Shown piece by piece: positions 32,204-41,517 of a stretch of DNA of 64,000 nucleotides; position 1 is the first letter of the stretch; every line of letters starts with the position of its first letter. Source of the stretch: Nonomuraea maritima (GTDB taxonomy: Bacteria > Actinomycetota > Actinomycetes > Streptosporangiales > Streptosporangiaceae); contig NZ_FNFB01000030.1 in assembly GCF_900100395.1 (NCBI RefSeq), positions 1 to 64,000 of the forward strand, read 5' to 3'. The notes beneath the pieces are model-generated. The model worked only from the letters and a program-made list of their open reading frames with translations, was not told the origin of the DNA and did no database searches. Made by a program: the position numbers and the translations under genes.

Positions 32204-32772
32204 GGGGAACTGGCCTCGGATCGGGATGGAGCGCGGCTCGGCCGCGAGTGGATGGTGAAGTGGCGCAGGGGGAATCACCATGGATCGCGATTGCGCCGAA
32301 ATAGCCATGACCTGGGGTTTCATGGCCGAAGCTGGGACGAGACTACCCCCGTCACCCCAGTCTCTTGACACCCACCCGTACCTACGGGAGCGCCGGGCGG
32401 GTCAGCCGGGTAATAAGTCGTGGACGAGCATCGGGGTGTCCTGTGTCGGGGCGGGTGACGGTGCGGGCGGCACGGCCGAGGGACGTTGTGGTGACAGCGG
32501 AGCGGCCGGGACGGACGCGAGGCGGGCCGGGCAGCGGCGCGCGGCGGCGCGGAACGGACGGCGGCCGAGGCAACGGGCGTACCTGACACCGGTCGCCGGC
32601 CCGTCGGTACGCGGGGAAGTGATGCGGCCGGTGGGCCGGCGAACGGCGTGTCCTGGGGCGCCTGCCGGGCGGCCGGCGGGCGGCCGGTTCCGCGCTGGAC
32701 GGCGGCGCACGGCGGCCCGTGTCGCTAACGGTCCGTTCTTGGGCTCGGCGGTCGGGTGGGTGGTGCGCATGT
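32204..32772. other. Region without a supported gene
   Basis: 569 bp between the oxidase start and the end of the next gene. Several long open frames exist on both strands but their composition (runs of Arg, Gly, Ala) is that of high-GC non-coding DNA. A more AT-rich part near 32260-32350 may contain the oxidase promoter. No repeat seen. Confidence 0.5.
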
Positions 32773-33222
32773 TCACCAGGAGCGGTTGGAGTAGCTGCTC
32801 CAGTCGAAGTGACCCGGACGGCCCTCGCCGATGCGGAACTTGAAGCCGTCGAAACCGCCACGGGCGCTGTAGCTGAAGCGGTACTTCGCGTGCCCGCCCG
32901 TCACGAACCGGCGACCCTGGTGCCAGCCACGGTCGTCGTGGTAGACGAAGTCGACGTAGGTGTTCTCACGGTCGCGGTCACGGTCCCACACGTCCACGTC
33001 GAAGTAGTAACGACCGTTGGAGAAGTAGTAGTAGCCCTTGTAGTACGAACGCTCACCCCGCGACTCACCCCGGCTGAAACCGGAGTACCCGTCGAACCAG
33101 TGCTTCGTGTACGACACAGAACCGGCGGCCTGCGTGGTGGCGGCCTGCGCGGGAGCGGCGGCCACGCCGGCCATGACCGCACCGGCGAGAACGGTACCGG
33201 CGAGAACGTTGCGGAGCTTCAT
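32773..33222 (-). CDS. Small secreted Tyr/Asp/Arg-rich protein
   Basis: 149 residues from ATG 33222. A classic signal peptide (MKLRNVLAGTVLAGAVMAGVAAAPAQA-A, shown in part) precedes a mature domain of about 120 residues rich in Tyr, Asp, Arg and Gly: SYYKGYYYFSNGRYYFDVDVWD and KYRFSYSARGGFDGFKFR (beta-strand-like). There are no cysteines. Similar short secreted proteins occur in Streptomycetales and Streptosporangiales without known role; the alternating aromatic pattern suggests a carbohydrate-binding or self-associating beta sandwich. Confidence 0.75.
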   Translation of the reverse strand: MKLRNVLAGTVLAGAVMAGVAAAPAQAATTQAAGSVSYTKHWFDGYSGFSRGESRGERSYYKGYYYFSNGRYYFDVDVWDRDRDRENTYVDFVYHDDRGWHQGRRFVTGGHAKYRFSYSARGGFDGFKFRIGEGRPGHFDWSSYSNRSW

Positions 33223-33363
33223 GATGATCTGTCCCTGAGTGTGAGGAGAGGGTTCCCGGGAGCGGCGATCGCTCCCGACGACCATCAACTTAGGGATCAG
33301 CAAGCCCGCGTTCTGCGTACAAACACACAGATCACCGCGAGCGTGCACAACTACACAGAACAG

Positions 33364-34197
33364 TCAGAACGCCTGCTCGCCGAGCGCCTGGAGGAACTCG
33401 AAGCGGTCGGCGGTGGCCGACCCCGGCTGCGGCCGGAAGATCACCATCCGGTGGCCGGTGGTGGAACTGAGGACGACGTCGCACTGCACGTCGAGCGCCC
33501 CCGCGCGCGGATGGACGAGCCGCTTGCGGGTGGTACGCAGCGGTTCGACGGCCATCTCGGCCCAGTACGCGCCGAACTCCTCGCTCGCGTCCAGGAGGTC
33601 GGTGATGAGGCGGTCGGCGATGGCGTCGTCGCCGCGCCGGGCGGCCGACGCGCGCAGGTCGGCCGCGTAGCCACGGCCGATGACCTCGTGCTCCTCGGGG
33701 ACGTTGAGCGCGCGCGACGCCGGGTCGGTGAACCAGCGCCAGATCACGTTCCCCGCCCGGTCGTCGCCGAGTTCCCACGAGCCGACCAGGGCCCGGCTCA
33801 GCCGGTTCTGCTCGATCAACGTGCCGAGGTCGTCCATGACATGCGCGGGCACGGTCGTCAGGGAGTCGAGCAGGAACATCATCGCGGGATCGACGTATCG
33901 GCCGGTCGCGTTCCTGAGCGGCGGCGCGTGCCCCGCGAGCAGGTAGAGGTGGTCGCGCTCCTCGACGGACATGCGCAACGCCCTGGCGAGGCTCGCCAGC
34001 ATGGCCGGCGACGGATGGGCGTTGCGCGACTGCTCCAGCCGTTCGTAGTAGTCGACGGAGACGTCCGCGAGCAGCGCGACCTCCGACCTGCGCAGCCCTG
34101 GGGTGCGCCGGCGGCCGCCGGCGACGATGCCGACGTCGGCCGGGCGCAGCGCCTCACGCCGGGCCCGCAGGAAACTCCCCACGTCGTTGTGCCTCAT
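33364..34197 (-). CDS. Helix-turn-helix regulator (MmyB-type C terminus)
   Basis: 277 residues from ATG 34197, two bases after the aldo/keto reductase stop. An XRE HTH (RTPGLRRSEVALLADVSVDY YERLEQSRNAHPSPAMLASLA, given in two parts) is followed by a MmyB-like ligand-binding domain with GHAPPLRNATGRYVDP and FGAYWAEMAVEPL, and ends GDVV-like VQCDVVLSS. Members commonly control a neighbouring oxidoreductase, here the cotranscribed aldo/keto reductase. Confidence 0.88.
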   Translation of the reverse strand: MRHNDVGSFLRARREALRPADVGIVAGGRRRTPGLRRSEVALLADVSVDYYERLEQSRNAHPSPAMLASLARALRMSVEERDHLYLLAGHAPPLRNATGRYVDPAMMFLLDSLTTVPAHVMDDLGTLIEQNRLSRALVGSWELGDDRAGNVIWRWFTDPASRALNVPEEHEVIGRGYAADLRASAARRGDDAIADRLITDLLDASEEFGAYWAEMAVEPLRTTRKRLVHPRAGALDVQCDVVLSSTTGHRMVIFRPQPGSATADRFEFLQALGEQAF

Positions 34198-34199
34198 GC

Positions 34200-35195
34200 T
34201 CACTCCTGGATGATCCTCATCCCGGCGGGGACGTACCGCTCGCCCGCCACCTCGTCCGGCGAGATCGCCTCGCGCAGCGCCGTCAGGCTGTCCTGGTCGA
34301 GCGTGAGCGCCGCCGCGGCCACGTTCTCCTCCAGGTAGGCGCGCCGCTTCGTGCCGGGGATGGCGGTCACGCCCTGGGCGAGCACCCACGCCAGCGCCAG
34401 CTGCCCGGGCGTCACGCCGTGCTGGTCGGCGAGCGCCGCGACGCGGTCGGCGAGCGCGAGGTTGCGCGCGAAGTTCGCGCCGTCGAACCGGGGCGCGCTG
34501 CGGCGCCAGTCGCCGTCCGGCAGGCCGTCGAGCGAGCGCAGCCGGCCCGTCAGGACCCCCCGCCCGAGCGGCGCGTACGCCACGAACCCGATGCCGAGCT
34601 CGTGCACGGTGTCGAGCACGCCGTTGGTCTCCACGGTACGCGTGAACAGCGAGTACTCGGTCTGCACGGCCGTCAGGGGCGCAGCGGCGTGGGCCGCGCG
34701 GATGGTCTCGGCCGACGCCTCGCTGATGCCCAGGTAGCGGACCTTGCCCTCGGCGACCAGTTCGCCGAGCGCCCCGAAGGTCTCGGCCACCGGCACGTCC
34801 GGGTCGACGCGGTGCTGGTAGTACAGGTCGATGCGGTCGGTGCCGAGCCTGCGCAGCGATCCCTCAACCGCGCGCCTCAGGTAGTCGGGACGTCCGTTCG
34901 GCCCGCCGATGACCCCGCCCGTCTCGTCGAACGTCGCTCCCCCGAACTTGGTGGCGATGACGACGCGGTCGCGGTGCGGGGCGAGCGCGCGTCCGACGAG
35001 TTCCTCGCCGGTGAAGGGGCCGTACAGGTCGGACGTGTCGAACAGGGTGACCCCGAGCTCGACGGCCCGCTCGAGCGTCTCGACCGAGCTCGCGTCGTCG
35101 CGCGTGCCGTACATCGCGGTCATCCCCATGGTGCCCAGGCCTTCGACCGAGGCCGTCATTCCCTGGCCGCCGATGTGGTGCGTCCTGATGCTCAC
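34200..35195 (-). CDS. Aldo/keto reductase
   Basis: 331 residues from GTG 35195 with a GAGGAGG ribosome site. Catalytic tetrad visible: Asp and Tyr in LFDTSDLYGP, Lys in VIATKFGG, His in LYYQHRVDP. NADPH-binding region IPGTKRRAYLEENVAA near the C terminus. It reduces aldehydes and ketones, probably xenobiotic or electrophilic, and is cotranscribed with the MmyB-type regulator. Confidence 0.92.
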   Translation of the reverse strand: MSIRTHHIGGQGMTASVEGLGTMGMTAMYGTRDDASSVETLERAVELGVTLFDTSDLYGPFTGEELVGRALAPHRDRVVIATKFGGATFDETGGVIGGPNGRPDYLRRAVEGSLRRLGTDRIDLYYQHRVDPDVPVAETFGALGELVAEGKVRYLGISEASAETIRAAHAAAPLTAVQTEYSLFTRTVETNGVLDTVHELGIGFVAYAPLGRGVLTGRLRSLDGLPDGDWRRSAPRFDGANFARNLALADRVAALADQHGVTPGQLALAWVLAQGVTAIPGTKRRAYLEENVAAAALTLDQDSLTALREAISPDEVAGERYVPAGMRIIQE

Positions 35196-35302
35196 GTGCT
35201 CCTCCTCGTGGTGGCGGGCCGCCGTGCGGCGGCCTCCCCGCCAGGATCCTGCGGTTCCCGCCGGTTCCCGGCGTCCGGTTCAGACCCGTCCCGCGAGGAC
35301 GA

Positions 35303-35524
35303 CTATCGGTCGTGACGCAGGAGATCGCCGGGCTGGCAGTCGAGCTCGCGGCAGAGCGCGGAGAGCGTGGAGAAGCGGATCGCCCGCGCCCGGCCGTTCT
35401 TCAGCACCGACAGGTTGACGATGGACACGCCCACCCGCTCGGCCAGCTCGGTCAGCGTCATGCCCCGATCGGCCAGCAGCTTGTCGAGGTGGACGGTGAT
35501 GCGATGGTCGTCTTCCGGAGGCAT
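35303..35524 (-). CDS. Small XRE regulator (YozG-like)
   Basis: 73 residues from ATG 35524, overlapping the DUF2975 stop (ATGA). Nearly the whole chain is one HTH: LADRGMTLTELAERVGVSIV NLSVLKNGRARAIRFSTLSALC. Small XRE proteins of this type nearly always follow a DUF2975 membrane protein. It probably binds the AT-rich repeat at 36160-36202. Confidence 0.88.
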   Translation of the reverse strand: MPPEDDHRITVHLDKLLADRGMTLTELAERVGVSIVNLSVLKNGRARAIRFSTLSALCRELDCQPGDLLRHDR

Positions 35525-36147
35525 CAGACCAGGCCCTGGAGGTCGGAGCGGAGCCGTGTGCCCTGGCGGAAGAACTCGGCCAGGGCGAGGACGCCGAGGC
35601 CGACGATCGGCGCCCACCTGTAGTCCTCGGCCGGGGTGATGGCCGTCCCTTCGAGCGGGGTGCCGGACACCAGCAGCCGCAGCACCCAGGCGTCGACCAT
35701 CGGGATCGCGGCGATGCTCATCAGCAGCAGGCCGATCGAGGCGAGCCTGACCGCGTTCACCGGGGTGAACGGGTCGCCCTCGCGGAAGCTGCGCATCATG
35801 AGCAGCAAATATACGGCGACCGCGCAGAGCACCGGGACGAGCAGCAGCTCGGGCAGGATCAGCAGGAAACTCTGCCAGTGACTCGGCTCGGCGATGGTGA
35901 GCGTGGCCTCGAACGTGGGCTCGCGGAGGGTGACCGTCCCCGAGGGCACGGAGACCGGCGCGGAGACGGGCGCGGAGACGGGTGCGGGGGTGGCGGTCGC
36001 GTAGGGGTTGACGTGGACGTGACGGGCGCCGGTCCGGTTGCTGTTGAAGACGGAGATCATGGCTATCATCACCACGGCTGCGGCGACGTACAGCCCGATG
36101 TACATGACGATCTCGACGATGCGGATGGTCGCCGGCTGTCTGTTCAC
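35524..36147 (-). CDS. DUF2975 membrane protein
   Basis: 207 residues with four helices (VEIVMYIGLYVAAAVVMIAM, LILPELLLVPVLCAVAVYLL, RLASIGLLLMSIAAIPMVDA, VGLGVLALAEFFR). Between helices one and two lies an extracellular segment with PVSAPVSAPVSV repeats. DUF2975 proteins pair with a small XRE regulator, and the membrane protein is thought to control the regulator; the signal is unknown. Confidence 0.85.
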   Translation of the reverse strand: MNRQPATIRIVEIVMYIGLYVAAAVVMIAMISVFNSNRTGARHVHVNPYATATPAPVSAPVSAPVSVPSGTVTLREPTFEATLTIAEPSHWQSFLLILPELLLVPVLCAVAVYLLLMMRSFREGDPFTPVNAVRLASIGLLLMSIAAIPMVDAWVLRLLVSGTPLEGTAITPAEDYRWAPIVGLGVLALAEFFRQGTRLRSDLQGLV

Positions 36148-36159
36148 ACCTGCTCCTCA

Positions 36160-36202
36160 CGGTCTTATCGTTCTTCGTTAATAACGATAAACGATAAGAC
36201 CG
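36160..36202. promoter_or_regulatory. AT-rich inverted-repeat operator upstream of the DUF2975-XRE operon
   Basis: CGGTCTTATCGTT (36160-36172) and AACGATAAGACCG (36190-36202) are perfect 13-bp arms. Between them CGTTAATAACG is itself a palindrome, and ATCGTT/AACGAT half-sites recur. The repeat begins 13 bp upstream of the start codon and is sharply AT-rich against the local sequence, so it is probably the core promoter plus an operator for the small XRE regulator. Confidence 0.8.
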
Positions 36203-36240
36203 AGGGATGCGTGGATGAATTCCTCCGCCGGGGGTCGGAG

Positions 36241-37065
36241 CTAGCGCCACATGGCGGCGATGCGGGCGGCGGCGGCGCGGCCCTGGGCCAGACCGGCCCG
36301 CGCGCTGGGGGTGCGGACGGCCGGGTCGAGGGGGTCGGGGCCGGACGCGGCCAGCGAGGCCTCGTCCGGGGTGACGACCTCGACCACGCCGTCCAGCTTC
36401 GCCCACGACGGCTCGCCCGGCTCGGCGAGCGGGGCCAGCACCAGCACCCGGTCGTACCCGTCCGCGAGGTCGGCGTTGCTCATCGTCCGTACGCCGCCGT
36501 CCATGTACGGGACCCCGTCGATGGTCACGCACGGCCACACGCCCGGCACCGCGCAGCTGGCCGCCACCGCGTCCACCAGGCTCACCCCCGAGCCGGGGCT
36601 GAACAGCCTTGGCTCGCCCGTGAGCGCGTTCACCGCCACGATCACCAGGTCGCGCTCCGGCCACTCGTGCACGGGCAGCCGCCCCGCGATGACCTCGCGC
36701 CGCCGCTCCTCGCTGACGGTGGAGGCGGCCAGCGCCATCGCACCCATCTCACGCCGCTGCTCGGACGCGTCCCCGGCGTTCTCGGCGATCTGCTGGAGCT
36801 TGACCCACAGCTCCTCCGTCGCCACTCCGGAGGACAGCTCGGTCGTCTGCCGCGCCGGGTCGGCCTGCCGGGCGAACAGGTCGGCCGGCGGCAGCCCGCT
36901 GGTGAACTGGGCGGCCACGGTGGAACCCGCCGACGTGCCGATGATCCGATCGGCCGCCAGGACGTCGAGCCCGGTCTGCGCGAGGCCGGCCAGCACGCCC
37001 GTCTCCCACGCGATCCCGGCGATACCCCCGCCGCCCAGCACCAATGCCCGCCTGACACTGCCCAT
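36241..37065 (-). CDS. Patatin-like phospholipase
   Basis: 274 residues from ATG 37065, with a GAGGAGGG site. Catalytic features: oxyanion GGGGIAGIAWETGVLAG, nucleophile in IIGTSAGSTVA (G-x-S-x-G) and dyad Asp in PYMDGGVRT. A soluble acyl hydrolase, probably acting on membrane lipids. It lies 26 bp from the start of nothing else on this strand; the downstream gap at 36148-36240 contains the operator of the next operon. Confidence 0.92.
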   Translation of the reverse strand: MGSVRRALVLGGGGIAGIAWETGVLAGLAQTGLDVLAADRIIGTSAGSTVAAQFTSGLPPADLFARQADPARQTTELSSGVATEELWVKLQQIAENAGDASEQRREMGAMALAASTVSEERRREVIAGRLPVHEWPERDLVIVAVNALTGEPRLFSPGSGVSLVDAVAASCAVPGVWPCVTIDGVPYMDGGVRTMSNADLADGYDRVLVLAPLAEPGEPSWAKLDGVVEVVTPDEASLAASGPDPLDPAVRTPSARAGLAQGRAAAARIAAMWR

Positions 37066-37093
37066 GTGACCCTCCTCGTACGATTGCTCCACA

Positions 37094-39298
37094 TTAGAGC
37101 GCCAGCCGTACGGCGACCGTCAGCGAAGCCCCCTCCAGGCCGGCCAACCCGAACACCAGGGCGTCCCCGGACAGCCGCGCGTCACCGTCGAGCACCTCGG
37201 CCACCGGCCGCGACCAGGTCACGGACAGTCCGCCGAGATCGCGCCGTGGGTCGGCCACGGTGATCGTCGCCGTTCCCCGCGCGCCTTCCCTGACCAGCAC
37301 CGCGCACGGGCCTGAGACGGTGAGACCGCCCACGCTCCCGGCGTTCCAGAAGTTCACCGCCGTGACGCCCATGGCCGGCACGTGGACGGCCTGCTGCCGG
37401 GAGGTGTTGGCAAGGACGCGCAGCCACCCCGAGGCGGCGCGTGCCCTGGTCACGTCGCGGCTCGCCCCGGGCAGCAGCACGTACGCGTAGCCGGCGGAGC
37501 GCGGATCGACGCCGTGGTCCAGCCAGAGCGTCACGTAGTCGCGGGACACCCCGCCGCCGGCCCGGCTCTCCCGCAGCGTGCGCAGCTCCTGGCCCACGAG
37601 ATAGCCCCCGTGCCCGTCGAGGTGCGCCCAGCCGTCGCCCACGGTGAGCGGGGCGCTGGTCCTGCGGTTGTCGACGACGGTCTCGACGGACGTGCCGTCG
37701 TCGCCGGTGATGCCCGCGCCCAGGCAGACGACGGCGTCGTCGAGGAAGATCCAGGACTTGAACGCCTCCATCGTGCTCCCGAGGCCGCTCAGGTGCTGAC
37801 CGACGGTCGCGTACGTGCCGTCCGTCGCGCCGCCCACCCACCTCCAGGGCGTGCGGGTGTCGCCCCAGGCCGCGCCCGCCCCGTCGGGCAACCGCCTGGT
37901 GGAGACCGTGGTGCCGGGCAGGCGGTAGGGGTCGACGGTCGCCCAGAACGCGTCGGAGTACTGGTCGCCGTGCCCTTCGGCCCACCAGTAGAGCATCCCG
38001 GAGCCGGTGTGCCAGCCGCGCGGGTTCTCGCCGTTGCCGTGCTCGTAGTGGCCGATCCGGTCAGAGGCCATGCTGAGCGCCGCGCACCAGCCCGGCCGCC
38101 GGTGCACGGCCCGCGCGCTCGACGGCAGCAGCCGGTGGCCGACCGGCTCGGGCGCGGCGGGCACCGCGGGGTCGGCCACGACCGCCGCCAGGCGCGCGTG
38201 GAGGGCGGGCCCGGCGTGGTCGAGCATCGGACGTACGGTCTCGCGCGCCGCCCACCCCTTGACCAGGGCGTGCCAGCGCGCCCGCACGGCTGCTGGAGCG
38301 CTCTCGCCGAGCAGCAGGATCGCGGCGGCGATCGCCCGCCCGCTCTCGTGGTCGCCGAACGACCGGCGCGCGACGGCCCGGCCGCGTACGAGGTCCATGC
38401 AGGCGCCGTCGTGCACGAAGGGTGCGAACGACCGCTCGACCAGGGCGAAGACGCGCTGGTCGGCGATCTCCCACGGCGAGCCGCGCAGCACCGCGTACAG
38501 CGTGGCCAGCCCCTCCAGCAGCGTCACCCCGTACCCGCCCTGGTACGGCACGGACGAGTGCTGGATGAACGACCCGTCCCGGTGGAAGCCGTCGCCTTCC
38601 CTGACCACGCGGAACACGGGGGTCAGCGCCGAGGCGGCCAGTTCCGCCCGGCCGTGGTCGTCGCCCGCCATGGCCCGCAGCAGCATGACGACGCAGCGGT
38701 CGACGCGGTTGGCCGCGGTGCTGGTGCCGTCGTGGCGTCCGAGGCGGCTCGCGGGGGCGAAGTGGTCCACCGCCTCCAGCAGCGCGGCGGCGCGCGGTCC
38801 GTGGAGGCCGGTCAGCACGGCGGCCTCCAGCAACGCCTTCGGGACGCCGATCTCCCAGTGCCACCAGTTGCCGGCCGGGTCGGCGCCGGCCGCGTACACG
38901 TGCCGCCGGTAGTGGTCGACGCCCTCCGCGACGGCCGCCGCCAGCGCGGCGTCGCCGGTCAGGCCGGTGCCGTCCAGCGCGTACGCGTGCGCCATGGCCC
39001 GCAGCCGCCGCGGCGTGGCCGTGAACGACGGGTACGCCTCGTCCGGCCAGAGCCGGTCGCTGGTCGGGGCCATCGTGTCGCGGTGGCGGGCCGCCGCCCT
39101 TCCGCGCGCCGCCAGCAGGGCCAGGTACGGTTCGGCCGACGGGTCGCGTACGGGGCCCGCGAGCACGTCCAGCCAGCGTCGGCGCAGCCGGACGAAGGTG
39201 TCGTCGGGGGTGTGCGCGGCCCGGGCGGGCACCAGCGCGCCGAACGTGCCCGCCGCGGCGACGCCGCCGAGCCGGAGGAACGACCGCCTGGTGGGCAC
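37094..39298 (-). CDS. Secreted polysaccharide lyase family 8
   Basis: 734 residues from GTG 39298. A Tat signal (RRSFLRLGGVAAAGTFGALV) directs export of the folded protein. The N-terminal alpha/alpha toroid holds the catalytic region NWWHWEIGVPKALLEAAVL (Asn) and HRDGSFIQHSSVPYQGGYG (His, Tyr); the C-terminal part is the beta-sandwich super-domain with GNGENPRGWHTGSGMLYWW. The family cleaves hyaluronate, chondroitin or xanthan by beta-elimination; which of these cannot be told. No CBM or anchor is present. Confidence 0.93.
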   Translation of the reverse strand: MPTRRSFLRLGGVAAAGTFGALVPARAAHTPDDTFVRLRRRWLDVLAGPVRDPSAEPYLALLAARGRAAARHRDTMAPTSDRLWPDEAYPSFTATPRRLRAMAHAYALDGTGLTGDAALAAAVAEGVDHYRRHVYAAGADPAGNWWHWEIGVPKALLEAAVLTGLHGPRAAALLEAVDHFAPASRLGRHDGTSTAANRVDRCVVMLLRAMAGDDHGRAELAASALTPVFRVVREGDGFHRDGSFIQHSSVPYQGGYGVTLLEGLATLYAVLRGSPWEIADQRVFALVERSFAPFVHDGACMDLVRGRAVARRSFGDHESGRAIAAAILLLGESAPAAVRARWHALVKGWAARETVRPMLDHAGPALHARLAAVVADPAVPAAPEPVGHRLLPSSARAVHRRPGWCAALSMASDRIGHYEHGNGENPRGWHTGSGMLYWWAEGHGDQYSDAFWATVDPYRLPGTTVSTRRLPDGAGAAWGDTRTPWRWVGGATDGTYATVGQHLSGLGSTMEAFKSWIFLDDAVVCLGAGITGDDGTSVETVVDNRRTSAPLTVGDGWAHLDGHGGYLVGQELRTLRESRAGGGVSRDYVTLWLDHGVDPRSAGYAYVLLPGASRDVTRARAASGWLRVLANTSRQQAVHVPAMGVTAVNFWNAGSVGGLTVSGPCAVLVREGARGTATITVADPRRDLGGLSVTWSRPVAEVLDGDARLSGDALVFGLAGLEGASLTVAVRLAL

Positions 39299-39373
39299 GC
39301 CCCGATTATCCGGCCGCGCGCCGCGGCCCCGCCAGGCTCGACGGACGGACGGGCGGACGCGGGGCGGCCGGGC

Positions 39374-41401
39374 TCAGCGAACGGGCGGGCGGAGGGCGAT
39401 CATGGCGATGTCGTCCGTCGTCTGGGTGCTCATCCGCGCGAGGAGCTGGTCGCACAGGATGTCGAGCGGCTTGCGGGCCAGGGAGGCCGCGTTGCGCTGG
39501 AGGGTGGCAAGGTCGCCTTCGAGGTTCTCGTGGGGGTGCTTGACCAGGCCGTCGGTGTAGAGCAGCAGGGTGCCCCCCGCGGGCAGGTGCGTCACGACGC
39601 TCGTACGCGGCCGTTCGCAGACGACGCCGAGCAGCGGGTCGTTCGAGCCGTCCAGGTAGTGGGCCTCGCCGTCCCGGGTGACGAGCAGCGGCGGCGGATG
39701 TCCGGCCACGGAGTAGGTGAGCCGCCACCCGCCGGACTCCGACGCCTCCAGCCTGGCGAGCACGCACGTGGCCGTGACCTCGCCGTACAGCGCCTCGGTC
39801 GCGACGTTGAGGCGGTGCAGGATGTCGCCGGGCGGCTCGTTCCTGTCCATGGCGAGCCCTCTGAGCATGTTGCGGATCTGGCTCATGGTGGTCGCGGCGC
39901 CGAGGTCGTGACCGGCCACGTCGCCGATGGCGACGACGACCGAGCCGTCGGGCAGCTGGAAGCAGTCGTACCAGTCACCGCCGATCTCGGCGACCGTGGT
40001 GCTGGGCCGGTAGCGGGCGACGATGTCCAGGCCGCTCAGCTTGGGCGGGTCGGGCAGCAGGTAGTGCTGCAGAGCGAGGGAGATGCGCTGGGTGCGCTGG
40101 TAGCGCAGGGCGTTGCTGAGGTGGGTGTGGGCGTGCTCGATCAGCCCGTTCAGCAGTTCGATGTCGGCGTCGTTGATCGGCTCCCGGTCGCCGCAGATCA
40201 CCGCGTCGAGTACGGCCGCCACCACGCCGTCGACGACCACCGGCACCAGGGCCACGCTGTTGGCCCCGCTCGCCCTGAACCACTCCTCGGCCCCGCGCGG
40301 GGCCAGGTCGGGCGGCGGGCATCCGGGCGGGAAGGTCCGGTACACCGTCTTCCTCGTCCTGACCGCCTCGGCGAAGGCGCAGCGGCCCTTGACGGCCACC
40401 CTGCCGGGTTCGGGGGCGGGCCGCAGCGGGTCACGGACAATGCTCACGAACCGCTCCGCCACGAGTGGGTCCGGCAGCGGCTCGTCGTACTCGGGGACGA
40501 GGTAGATCCCGCACCCGTCGAGCACGGCGGGCACGATGACGTTGGCCAGCAGGGTCAGCACCTCGTCGAGGCCGGCCATGTTGGCGGTGACGGCGGCGGC
40601 CTCCTGCAGCAGCTTCTCCCGCCGTTCCCGCTGCCACTCCTGCTCGACGTCGACGCAGGACCCGACCCATTCGACCAGATCCCCGCGTTGGAACACCGGG
40701 GCGCCACGTACGCGGACATGCCGGTGGGTCCCGTCGGCCATCCGCATCCGGAAGACGTACTCGAACGAGGTCATCGTGCGTCTCGCCTCGGACCACATCT
40801 CCACGACCTCGTCCCGGTCGTCGGGGTGAATGGTGTCCTGCCAGCCCTCGCCGCGCTGCTCGGTCCAGGCCTGCCCGGTCACGCGCTGCAGCGCGGGGAT
40901 GGGCTCGGTCACCATCCCGTCGGCGTCCGTGACCCACACGACCTGCTCCCCGTCGACCTGCAGGAGGCCCTGGAAGCGCTGGAGGAACCTGCGCCGGCTC
41001 TCGGCGGCGGGCTCGGCCTCGGGGGCGGCGACGACCTGGTCGGTGACCTCGACGACCGTCATGAGCACGCCCTTCACGTCGTCTTGCAGCGGGATGCGGG
41101 TCAGGGTGATGGTGGCGTACCGCTCCGGTCCGCCGTCTGTCAGCGCGTACGGCATCTCCTTCAGGGCGAGCGACTCCCCCGTCTCGTACACGTAGTCGAG
41201 GTCGGAGAAGTAGTTGCGGTGGACGAGGTCGTGAAACGCCTGGTGGAAGGGGATGCCGAGCTGGCGGTCGCCGTAGATGGCCCGGTAGGCGTCGTTGATG
41301 TAGACGAGCCGGTGCTCCGGTCCACTGGTCATGGCGACCCCGGCAGGCGCGATGTTGAAAGCGTGCAGCGGCAGCCCGCTGAGATCCGTTGCGTGTTCCA
41401 T
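39374..41401 (-). CDS. PAS-PAS-GAF-SpoIIE phosphatase
   Basis: 675 residues. Two PAS domains (about 12-130, RLVYINDAYRAIYGDRQLG; about 145-260, VVWVTDADGMVTEPIPALQ then FEYVFRMRMADGTHRHVRVRG), a GAF domain (about 285-425, FAEAVRTRKTVYRTFPPG) and a PP2C-type SpoIIE domain (about 455-672: EIGGDWYDCFQLPDGSVVVA IGDVAGHDLGAA and LLYTDGLVKHPHENL, with metal-binding Asp residues). It should dephosphorylate an anti-anti-sigma factor in response to a sensed signal. The anti-sigma kinase gene lies just upstream in the same direction. Confidence 0.93.
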   Translation of the reverse strand: MEHATDLSGLPLHAFNIAPAGVAMTSGPEHRLVYINDAYRAIYGDRQLGIPFHQAFHDLVHRNYFSDLDYVYETGESLALKEMPYALTDGGPERYATITLTRIPLQDDVKGVLMTVVEVTDQVVAAPEAEPAAESRRRFLQRFQGLLQVDGEQVVWVTDADGMVTEPIPALQRVTGQAWTEQRGEGWQDTIHPDDRDEVVEMWSEARRTMTSFEYVFRMRMADGTHRHVRVRGAPVFQRGDLVEWVGSCVDVEQEWQRERREKLLQEAAAVTANMAGLDEVLTLLANVIVPAVLDGCGIYLVPEYDEPLPDPLVAERFVSIVRDPLRPAPEPGRVAVKGRCAFAEAVRTRKTVYRTFPPGCPPPDLAPRGAEEWFRASGANSVALVPVVVDGVVAAVLDAVICGDREPINDADIELLNGLIEHAHTHLSNALRYQRTQRISLALQHYLLPDPPKLSGLDIVARYRPSTTVAEIGGDWYDCFQLPDGSVVVAIGDVAGHDLGAATTMSQIRNMLRGLAMDRNEPPGDILHRLNVATEALYGEVTATCVLARLEASESGGWRLTYSVAGHPPPLLVTRDGEAHYLDGSNDPLLGVVCERPRTSVVTHLPAGGTLLLYTDGLVKHPHENLEGDLATLQRNAASLARKPLDILCDQLLARMSTQTTDDIAMIALRPPVR

Positions 41402-41517
41402 CGGTGCTCCCAGACGCCTCTCCCCCTACGCGTCTCGTGAATGGTGTGCGACATAACGCCATCATTCGACTAAGCCCACAAACAAGATAAAAAGCGCAAA
41501 AAGCCGTTTACCTGAGG

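Noticed and set aside
32280..32843. Plus-strand 187-codon open frame in a long gap
   Set aside because: Composition typical of unconstrained high-GC DNA and its end overlaps the secreted-protein gene in antisense.
37382..41440. Plus-strand open frame of 1352 codons
   Set aside because: Antisense to the PL8 lyase and SpoIIE phosphatase. Its length is due to high GC; both minus-strand genes have clear domains.
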